Below are positions 1 to 4,927 of a DNA stretch of 64,000 bases, piece by piece. The position numbers and the translations under genes were made by a program. Numbering within the stretch: position 1 is the stretch's first letter; the number at the start of each line of letters is the position of its first letter. The DNA lies in NCBI RefSeq assembly GCF_000377745.1, contig NZ_KB898711.1:1-64000 (forward strand), written 5' to 3'. Below the pieces are notes generated by a model, which was not told the DNA's origin, made no database searches, and was given only the letters and a program-made list of their open reading frames with translations. The stretch is from Gilvimarinus chinensis DSM 19667. Its GTDB lineage: Bacteria > Pseudomonadota > Gammaproteobacteria > Pseudomonadales > Cellvibrionaceae.

Positions 1-265
1 ATTCCATCTCCTCTTTTAGGCGCTTGTTCTCCCGCTTGAGCTTACGCAGCTCTTCGCTTTCGGACTTGGAATAATCTACGCCATCGATGGAGTTAAACTG
101 TTTATCAGAGAGCCGATTGAATTGCCTCTTCCAGTTCGAGATCTGTTGTGCGCTGATCCCGAGTTCCTTGGCCACTTGAGCCTGTGTGACGCCCGGCTTT
201 TCTGAGCGCTTAATAGCTTCTTTTCGAAATTCTTCGGTGTAATGCTGATGCTTTTTACGTGCCAT
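1..265 (-). CDS. IS3-family transposase OrfA (partial, 3' end outside window)
   Basis: This encodes the N-terminal 88 residues of the small DNA-binding subunit of an IS3-type transposase. The start MARKKHQHYTEEFRKEAI is characteristic of the HTH_Tnp_1 (transposase_8) family. Residues about 25-48 (GVTQAQVAKELGISAQQISN) form the helix-turn-helix. From residue 66 onward the charged stretch SEELRKLKRENKRLKEEM is the leucine-zipper region seen before the frameshift site in this family. The ATG at 263-265 is preceded by GGAGGTG on the coding strand, a good ribosome-binding site. OrfB, the DDE catalytic subunit, should follow beyond position 1. Confidence 0.9.
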   Translation of the reverse strand, partial: MARKKHQHYTEEFRKEAIKRSEKPGVTQAQVAKELGISAQQISNWKRQFNRLSDKQFNSIDGVDYSKSESEELRKLKRENKRLKEEME

Positions 266-335
266 TTTGGACACCTCCATATAGGGCAAATATAACTATA
301 CAGGGTGTCTACTTTTTATGGGTAACTTGGACACA
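1..335 (-). mobile_element. IS3-family insertion sequence, 5' end (truncated by window edge)
   Basis: This is the upstream end of an insertion sequence transcribed leftwards, with the OrfA reading frame running off the window. The terminal part outside OrfA, about positions 266-335, contains GTGTCCAA twice, once beside the start codon and once at the outer end. The outer end reads TGTGTCCAAG on the minus strand and begins with TG, as IS3-family ends do. The exact terminus is uncertain by a few bases (333-335), because the second end and the target duplication lie outside the window. It abuts an integron attC site directly. Confidence 0.7.
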
Positions 336-416
336 TAACGCCGCCAACACGCGCGTATTTTTTGTGGAGCCGCAGGCGGAACAAAAAATACGTCGCGGTG
401 CTTGGCCTTGTTATGA
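333..416 (-). other. integron attC recombination site (84 bp)
   Basis: Read in the cassette (minus) direction the site starts with R'' TCATAAC and ends with R' GTTATGT. Between them, positions 354-365 and 381-392 are a perfect 12-bp inverted repeat (CGTATTTTTTGT and its complement) around a 15-nt loop. It is flanked by partly complementary L boxes (CCAACACGCG against CGCGGTGCTTGG). R'' matches the complement of the first bases of the cassette (GTTATGA) exactly, and the mismatch at the last base of R' is what a junction with different downstream DNA gives. The stop codon of the 411-824 gene lies inside R''. Confidence 0.88.
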
Positions 417-845
417 GAATCCATGAACTGCACGTGCTCGCTCTAGTGCTTTCTCAAAATCTGTAGGTACAACCCACGTTTTTTCCGACATATGCCGAAC
501 CCAATCAGGATCGCCTAAATCGCTGGAGCCTATAGCGTAAAAGTGATTCAGACACTCTATACCGCAATCGGTTACCGCGAATACGCCATAAACTTCTAGA
601 ATCTCGCCATCAACTAATCCATCGGCAGCCTCTAGAACGGTACAAGTTTCCCCATCCATTTTCTGCATGATCGATAGATATACATCTGGATTTTCAATGG
701 CGTATTTTCTTTGAGTAACGCTGAATTCGCTGCCGCAATCACTGCATACACCCTCTTTTCTTGCTACCTCGCTCAGATAGCTATCGCAGCTCCTGCAATG
801 CTCAACGTAGTATTCTAAATTCATTTGAAACTCCTTTTCTCATAA
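339..845 (-). mobile_element. integron gene cassette A (zinc-ribbon protein)
   Basis: A cassette delimited by the G/TT cleavage points of two attC sites: it begins with TTATGA next to the upstream attC and ends at the G of its own attC (position 339). It contains one gene reading toward its attC, with only about 15 bp of leader, the standard layout. The cassette's first bases are the exact complement of the R'' box of its own attC. No promoter is evident, so expression probably depends on read-through from the right or on a weak internal promoter. Confidence 0.85.
411..824 (-). CDS. hypothetical cassette protein with N-terminal zinc ribbon
   Basis: A 137-residue protein of unknown function. 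Two CxxC pairs, C10/C13 (HCRSC) and C27/C30 (CSDC), sit 14 residues apart and should bind zinc as a small ribbon or knuckle. The remainder is acidic, with a beta-rich middle (about residues 60-95) and a C-terminal helix rich in Glu and Arg. There is no signal peptide or membrane segment, so it is probably cytoplasmic. The ATG at 822-824 follows AGGAG with good spacing. The stop codon overlaps the attC site. I do not recognise the family; zinc-ribbon cassette proteins of this size are common in integrons without known roles. Confidence 0.8.
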   Translation of the reverse strand: MNLEYYVEHCRSCDSYLSEVARKEGVCSDCGSEFSVTQRKYAIENPDVYLSIMQKMDGETCTVLEAADGLVDGEILEVYGVFAVTDCGIECLNHFYAIGSSDLGDPDWVRHMSEKTWVVPTDFEKALERARAVHGFS

Positions 846-894
846 CGCCTAAAGCAGCGGCGCGTTTAGCGTCCGCTGACTTTATTTGTTAGTT
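840..894 (-). other. integron attC recombination site (55 bp)
   Basis: In the cassette direction R'' is AACTAAC and R' is GTTATGA. The stem is formed by CAGCGG (855-860) and CCGCTG (873-878), extended by TAAAG against CTTTA with a single bulged A at 879. Such an extrahelical base is typical of folded attC bottom strands and directs the integrase. R'' is exactly complementary to GTTAGTT at 1719-1725, the start of the TIR cassette, proving that the two belong to one cassette. The TIR gene's stop codon (882-884) lies within the site. Confidence 0.88.
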
Positions 895-1724
895 GGCTTT
901 TCAAGGTTGATACCTTTGTATTTCCTTTTCTTATACATTGGCATTGCAATTTCCATAATAAACTCAATAGGTGCTATTCCTTCGAGCTCCATTGCTATTT
1001 CTTCTGGATGCAACCCTTTATTAATAAGCATACCTATACGATCAATCATCTCCATTTTTGAAAAATCCCTATTCACATGAAAATCACTATTTCTTTTTTC
1101 TAGATATCTAATACGTTTATCGAGTGTTCTAGTGGTATAAAGAATTTCAGTTAAAATATCATCTGGGCTTCGCGTAGGTTCAAGCTCTTCAGTAGATGGG
1201 GTATTTTTTACTACCTCGTTGAACCTTTTCTCAAATTGAGGCCAGTATGATTCGAAGACCTGATCCAATATCCGGTCCTCCAAGGCGTTGTCCCCAAGCT
1301 CTTTATTTATGGTTGAAAGTAGTGACTTCATGCCTTCTTGATCTGGCATTGTATGGTTGAACTGGGCTAACGGATTTGCCAAATCGGCAGGAGTAAGATC
1401 AATAAGAAAGGTACATACTCTATTCGCGGATAGGCCTTTTGCTAAAGCACCTGACTCAAATAGTATCCAAGGATTAGATTTATTCTCTTTCGTAAGGCAA
1501 ACAATACCTACCTTTGTATCTTTTAACTGGTCATTTATTTCATTAAACCAAAGAGTGCCTTTATCGATATCCTTCGAAGACACCCAAGGCTCTGAAGCTT
1601 GTAATGTACACTTAATCCAATCTCTGAGTATTTCGGCACACTCTTTACTTAGATTTTTAGACCAGCTTATAAATATATTCATTTATATTTCCTAATTCTT
1701 TGACCGTTATGGCAGGACAACTAA
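846..1724 (-). mobile_element. integron gene cassette B (TIR-domain protein)
   Basis: A second cassette in the same orientation and directly upstream of cassette A in the reading direction. It starts at TTAGTT (1719-1724) and ends at position 846, giving 879 bp with one gene. Its base composition is visibly richer in A and T than the core genes from 2.6 kb on, consistent with foreign origin. Upstream of 1725 no second attC fold or integrase gene is visible, so whether the junction is an old attC, an attI, or a secondary site is open. Confidence 0.82.
882..1682 (-). CDS. TIR-domain protein, candidate NAD-degrading defence effector
   Basis: A 266-residue protein with an N-terminal TIR fold. 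The first beta strand is MNIFISWS and a conserved block at about 70-82 reads NPWILFESGALAK, where E76 corresponds to the catalytic glutamate of NAD-cleaving bacterial TIR domains. The domain ends near residue 155. Residues 174-200 look like a short coiled coil. Residues about 211-250 (including GLHPEEIAMELEGI) form a helical tail with a helix-turn-helix look. There is no signal peptide or membrane segment. Bacterial TIR proteins act in Thoeris, CBASS and short-Argonaute defence, usually with a sensor partner; none is encoded next to this one, so function as a lone effector or toxin is inference. A ribosome-binding site AGGAAA precedes the ATG. Confidence 0.82.
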   Translation of the reverse strand: MNIFISWSKNLSKECAEILRDWIKCTLQASEPWVSSKDIDKGTLWFNEINDQLKDTKVGIVCLTKENKSNPWILFESGALAKGLSANRVCTFLIDLTPADLANPLAQFNHTMPDQEGMKSLLSTINKELGDNALEDRILDQVFESYWPQFEKRFNEVVKNTPSTEELEPTRSPDDILTEILYTTRTLDKRIRYLEKRNSDFHVNRDFSKMEMIDRIGMLINKGLHPEEIAMELEGIAPIEFIMEIAMPMYKKRKYKGINLEKPTNK

Positions 1725-1756
1725 CAGCTTATTAATGTGCGAGTTTAAAAATACGT

Positions 1757-1890
1757 CTGGCAATGTATCTTCCCTAGAAAATTTTTAAAAAGTACTTTCA
1801 AGCTTTTGATAAATCTCAAACTTATGGCCACTTGGCGTATTTATTTCAGTGTGTAAAGAAGCCGTCTTACTTCCACACTGGCAATGTATC
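1757..1890. repeat. 13-bp direct repeat, copies 121 bp apart
   Basis: CTGGCAATGTATC occurs exactly at 1757-1769 and again at 1878-1890 in otherwise non-coding DNA. Only the repeat itself is conserved; the flanks differ. It could mark a small insertion or deletion scar or be a paired binding site. Confidence 0.6.
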
Positions 1891-1977
1891 ACTCTTACTT
1901 GAGAGTCTTAGCTTTACGCTCTAAACAGCTGAACAGTATCGCTTTTGTTCCAGCAATATCAGCCAAACTGGAAAAAC

Positions 1978-1997
1978 AAAGTGAGCCGGCTCACTTT
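1978..1997. repeat. 20-bp perfect palindrome
   Basis: AAAGTGAGCCGGCTCACTTT is perfectly self-complementary with no loop. A loopless palindrome of this length in non-coding DNA looks more like a binding site for a dimeric protein than an RNA hairpin. No gene start lies within 200 bp to which it could clearly belong. Confidence 0.65.
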
Positions 1998-2343
1998 CTA
2001 CGGTAATACTGGCTTTGGCAACCAAAAACCAATCGCTTAGAACACGCCATAGCGTGCCTGGAAAAAGTATGGGATTTCAAAACAGAAGGGAGAAGTGCTC
2101 GCACATCAGTCCCGATGCACTGTTTACCCTACCTTTCCACTGGCCTAGCTGTGGGATTAATACGGTTAAGACAAGCCAACCAAGCCCACAAGCACTTGAT
2201 GAAAATAGTGCCATAGCTTTGTCTATTCGGCAATGGGTTAGCGCTTGATGTCGTTCGACTAACGTCCGACGAATAACAGTTATTGAACTACGATAGCGCT
2301 ACGAAGCGTCGCAGTTGCCCCGTTTACATCTAGGCCGAATGGA

Positions 2344-2433
2344 AATCGATTTTAGTGGGTAAGCAAACAGGACGTTTGCACAAGCATCATCACGCCAGGG
2401 ATGGCGTGTTGATGCGGCCCGCTAAAATCGATT
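2344..2433. repeat. nested palindromic repeat unit
   Basis: The outer arms AATCGATTTTAG (2344-2355) and CTAAAATCGATT (2422-2433) are a perfect 12-bp inverted repeat. Inside them CATCATCACGCCA (2385-2397) and TGGCGTGTTGATG (2402-2414) pair with one mismatch around a 4-nt loop. The whole 90 bp can form a cruciform or an RNA stem-loop. It resembles dispersed palindromic intergenic units, but copy number cannot be judged from one window. Confidence 0.7.
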
Positions 2434-2478
2434 GGAATGAGGGAACCCGCAGGGCCAGATGTTGGGGCGCGGCTTTTG

Positions 2479-2506
2479 GGTACTTTTGGCCAAGACCAAA
2501 AGTACC
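2479..2506. repeat. inverted repeat GGTACTTTTGG / CCAAAAGTACC
   Basis: An 11-bp perfect inverted repeat with a 6-nt loop, 45 bp from the nested palindrome and probably part of the same intergenic element. It lies before the accA terminator and has no U-tract on either side, so it is not itself a standard terminator. Confidence 0.7.
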
Positions 2507-2540
2507 TCGCAACGCCCGGCGACACGGGCATATAAACAAA

Positions 2541-2564
2541 AAAGCCCCTTAAAAAAGGGGCTTT
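2541..2564 (-). terminator. rho-independent terminator of accA
   Basis: The stem AAAGCCCCTT/AAGGGGCTTT has a 4-nt loop (2551-2554). On the minus strand it is followed by a T-run and lies 17 bp after the accA stop codon. The flanking A-rich sequence on the other side could let it work in both directions. Confidence 0.85.
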
Positions 2565-2580
2565 CCAAAAAAACAAAAAC

Positions 2581-3531
2581 TTACGGATTCCCGTAACTCA
2601 TCAACCTCTCATACCGCTTCTCAAGCAACTCGTCCACCGGCACGCCCGCCAGGGTATCCAGTTGCTCGCTCAAGCGCACCTTAAGCGTTTGCGCCATGGC
2701 ATCGATATCGCGATGGGCGCCGCCCAGAGGCTCGGGGATGGTCTCGTCGACAATGCCCAGCTCTTCCAGCACGGTCGAGGTTACACCCATCGCCTCGGCA
2801 GCCAGAGGCGCTTTATCAACGGTTTTCCAGATGATGTTGGCGCAGCCTTCTGGTGAGATCACAAAATAGGTGGAGTATTGCAGCATGTTCAGGTGGTCGC
2901 CCACGCCAATGGCCAGTGCGCCACCGGAAGAGCCCTCACCGATCACGGTGCAGATAATAGGAGTTTTAAGGCGCGACATAACCGCCAGGTTTTGCGCAAT
3001 GGCTTCACTGATGCCGCGCTCTTCGGAGTCGATGCCCGGGTAGGCCCCGGGGGTGTCGATCAGGGTTAATACCGGCAGCTTGAAGCGCTCAGCCATTTCC
3101 ATCAAACGCAGAGCTTTGCGGTAGCCTTCGGGCTTGGGCATACCAAAGTTGCGCGTTACCTTATCGTTAACACTGCGGCCCTTTTCTTCACCAATCACCA
3201 TCACCGGCTTACCGTCCAATCGGGCAACGCCGCCGACAATGGCTTTGTCGTCACCGAAATGACGGTCGCCGTGCAGTTCGTCCCAGTCGGTAAAAATGCG
3301 CTTGATATAATCAGTGGTATAGGGGCGCTGAGGGTGGCGTGCTACCTGCACTACCTGCCATGAGGTCAGGTTGGAGTAGATGCTTTCGGTCAGCTTAGTG
3401 CTCTTTTCCCGCAGCTTGGTAATTTCGTCGGTAATATTTAAGTCATTATCATTGCCGACCAACTGCAGCTCTTCGATCTTACCTTCCAGCACCGCGATTG
3501 GCTGTTCAAAATCCAGATAATTGAGGTTCAT
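2581..3531 (-). CDS. accA: acetyl-CoA carboxylase carboxyltransferase subunit alpha
   Basis: AccA, with AccD, transfers the carboxyl group from biotin carboxyl carrier protein to acetyl-CoA, giving malonyl-CoA in the first step of fatty-acid synthesis. The 316-residue protein matches the usual length of about 319. The start [20 protein letters not shown] is typical, and the conserved core [22 protein letters not shown] and [11 protein letters not shown] of the carboxyltransferase fold is intact. The frame is open 29 codons further upstream, but family length and the typical first residues favour the ATG at 3529-3531. In many relatives accA follows dnaE; here its upstream neighbours are tRNA genes. 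It is transcribed alone and ends in a terminator. Confidence 0.95.
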   Translation of the reverse strand: MNLNYLDFEQPIAVLEGKIEELQLVGNDNDLNITDEITKLREKSTKLTESIYSNLTSWQVVQVARHPQRPYTTDYIKRIFTDWDELHGDRHFGDDKAIVGGVARLDGKPVMVIGEEKGRSVNDKVTRNFGMPKPEGYRKALRLMEMAERFKLPVLTLIDTPGAYPGIDSEERGISEAIAQNLAVMSRLKTPIICTVIGEGSSGGALAIGVGDHLNMLQYSTYFVISPEGCANIIWKTVDKAPLAAEAMGVTSTVLEELGIVDETIPEPLGGAHRDIDAMAQTLKVRLSEQLDTLAGVPVDELLEKRYERLMSYGNP

Positions 3532-3975
3532 AATTCCACTTGAGTTGTCAGAGCCCACCATGCCGGCAGACTCGCAATAATTTTTGGGTATTGGGACGCA
3601 TAAGATACGCGAAAACAAAAACTTAGTCGACCTTTAGCGCACCCCTTAGCGTACTCCTGCCCGGCTAATCGACACTTCTTACAGTCAACGAGTCGCACAA
3701 GCCAGAAAGAGCTTTGCGCAATACGGGACAATTTAAGGGAAAGCGGATTAAGGCTAACGAACACCCGTAAACACAAAAGAAGCCAAAGAACGGAAAAGGA
3801 AAATGCTGCCCGGAACCGGAAAAATCGATCGAGAACCGATTTAGATAGCGACAACTAGCCCGCAGGGCCGAGCGCAAAGATGCGCGAGTCAATTGAGCCG
3901 GGAACCGGTTCAATTCCGACGTTCTCACTGGCACTATAGCCAACGGGGATACAGGTAAAACGAAAAAGAAAATAA
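3532..3975. other. intergenic region upstream of accA
   Basis: About 440 bp without a credible gene; the small open frames are out of family and lack ribosome-binding sites. It probably contains the accA promoter, though no strong -35/-10 pair stands out. It also contains an imperfect copy of the 3' end and flank of the neighbouring tRNA-Leu gene (3802-3821). Confidence 0.6.
3802..3821 (-). repeat. degenerate duplicate of the tRNA-Leu 3' end
   Basis: Positions 3802-3821 match 3974-3993 (acceptor stem, CCA and T-arm edge of tRNA-Leu) at 18 of 20 bases. Similarity continues weakly into the A-rich flank on the left (ACGGAAAAGGAAAATG versus ACGAAAAAGAAAATAATG). The copies are 172 bp apart in direct orientation. 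This is either the remnant of a second tRNA gene or a scar of recombination at the tRNA 3' end. Confidence 0.5.
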
Positions 3976-4064
3976 TGGTGCCCGGAGCCGGAATTGAACC
4001 GGCACGATCAATTAAGATCGGCAGATTTTAAGTCTGCTGTGTCTACCAATTCCACCACCCGGGC
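3976..4064 (-). tRNA. tRNA-Leu (anticodon TAA)
   Basis: An 89-nt class II tRNA with a 7-bp acceptor stem GCCCGGG, an anticodon arm GCAGA-CTTAAAA-TCTGC carrying TAA, a long variable arm (GATCTTAATTGATC) and a T-arm with GGTTCAATTCC. CCA is encoded. It is followed at once by tRNA-Cys on the same strand; both probably form the end of the gacA-uvrC-pgsA transcription unit. Confidence 0.97.
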
Positions 4065-4111
4065 ATTGGGCTGGCTGTTAAGCCAAGTTCCACAGAATGC
4101 CTGTGGAAAGA

Positions 4112-4185
4112 TGGAGGCGCGAGCCGGAATCGAACCGGCGTAACCGGATTTGCAATCCGGGGCATAACCACTTTGCTATCGCGCC
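4112..4185 (-). tRNA. tRNA-Cys (anticodon GCA)
   Basis: A 74-nt tRNA with acceptor stem GGCGCGA, an anticodon arm CCGGA-TTGCAAA-TCCGG reading GCA, a T-arm with GGTTCGATTCC, and an encoded CCA. It lies 106 bp downstream of pgsA in the same orientation, a context shared with other gammaproteobacteria. Confidence 0.97.
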
Positions 4186-4291
4186 ATAAAAGAGGGCGGC
4201 ATTCTAGCCCAAAAAATCCGGGCTGCCTACCATTAATTCGCAAAAAATTTATTTTGTTTAAACCTAACTGCTTGATTATTAAGCGGTTAGA

Positions 4292-4855
4292 TCAGCCTTC
4301 GTCCGATTGGCCGTTCATATCAGCCAGCAGAAACGGTTTTGCTGCCTTTAAATACAACAGCATTGACCACAAAGTTAAAGCGGCGGCGGCCACCATGGCG
4401 ATAAAACCCACCCAGCGCAAAACGGGAATATCCGCAAGCAGCACAATAATAGCGATCATTTGCAGGGTGGTTTTTACCTTGCCGATGTAGGACACGGCAA
4501 CGCTGGCGCGCTGACCTAATTCGGCCATCCATTCACGCAGCGCGGAAATCACAATTTCACGCCCCACAATCACAATGGCGCACACCGCAAACCAGGCGGC
4601 GGTGTGTAAGGTAACCAATAGCACCAAGGCAATCACCACCATCAATTTATCGGCCACCGGGTCGAGAAAGGCACCGAGCTTGGTGGATTGATTGAATTTA
4701 CGGGCCACGTACCCGTCAGCCCAGTCGGTAATGGCGGCGGCGCTAAAAATAAGCGCTGAAACAAAGTGTGCCCATTGGAACGGCAGGAAGAACACCAACA
4801 CGAACAACGGGATTAAGGCGATTCGGATTAACGTCAGCTGATTGGCCAGAGTCAT
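4292..4855 (-). CDS. pgsA: CDP-diacylglycerol-glycerol-3-phosphate 3-phosphatidyltransferase
   Basis: PgsA condenses CDP-diacylglycerol with glycerol 3-phosphate in the inner membrane, the committed step to phosphatidylglycerol and cardiolipin. The 187-residue protein is of normal length. It has the CDP-alcohol phosphatidyltransferase signature DWADGYVARKFNQSTKLGAF followed by LDPVADKLM (residues about 41-68), with all three catalytic aspartates present. Several hydrophobic membrane helices follow (about 75-95, 130-165). It begins about 70 bp after uvrC ends and precedes the tRNA pair, a conserved order in the class. Confidence 0.95.
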   Translation of the reverse strand: MTLANQLTLIRIALIPLFVLVFFLPFQWAHFVSALIFSAAAITDWADGYVARKFNQSTKLGAFLDPVADKLMVVIALVLLVTLHTAAWFAVCAIVIVGREIVISALREWMAELGQRASVAVSYIGKVKTTLQMIAIIVLLADIPVLRWVGFIAMVAAAALTLWSMLLYLKAAKPFLLADMNGQSDEG

Positions 4856-4927
4856 AAAACAACTGCTTTATTGCATGAATGAAAACGCCGATGATACACC
4901 AGCGCGGACAAAAATAGTGCGTCTGAG

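Larger units (their letters stand above)
1725..2343. other. gene-free stretch between the integron cassettes and the repeat unit
   Basis: No convincing coding region is present on either strand. The longest open frame (2015-2248, TTG start) has no recognisable family and no ribosome-binding site. The stretch holds a 13-bp direct repeat, a 20-bp perfect palindrome and a possible degenerate attC on the plus strand near 2175-2243. It may be a decayed or gene-less cassette. No integron integrase gene is present here. Confidence 0.6.

Noticed and set aside
1719-1860. attI site with integrase upstream of the TIR cassette
   Set aside because: The R'-like GTTAGTT at the boundary is present, but no attC stem, no attI direct-repeat sites and no tyrosine recombinase gene follow to the right.
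2015-2248. Open frame of 77 codons on the plus strand
   Set aside because: It begins with TTG, lacks a ribosome-binding site and any family resemblance, and lies in repeat-rich DNA.
2352-2576. Open frames on both strands across the palindromic unit
   Set aside because: They read through inverted repeats and the accA terminator; the peptides are of the kind produced by repeats, not a protein family.
3885-3925. T-arm-like GGTTCAATTCC on the plus strand suggesting another tRNA
   Set aside because: The flanking bases do not form a five-pair T stem and no acceptor or anticodon arm can be built around it.
3528-3943. Two open frames on the minus strand upstream of accA
   Set aside because: They overlap each other in different frames, lack ribosome-binding sites and family features.
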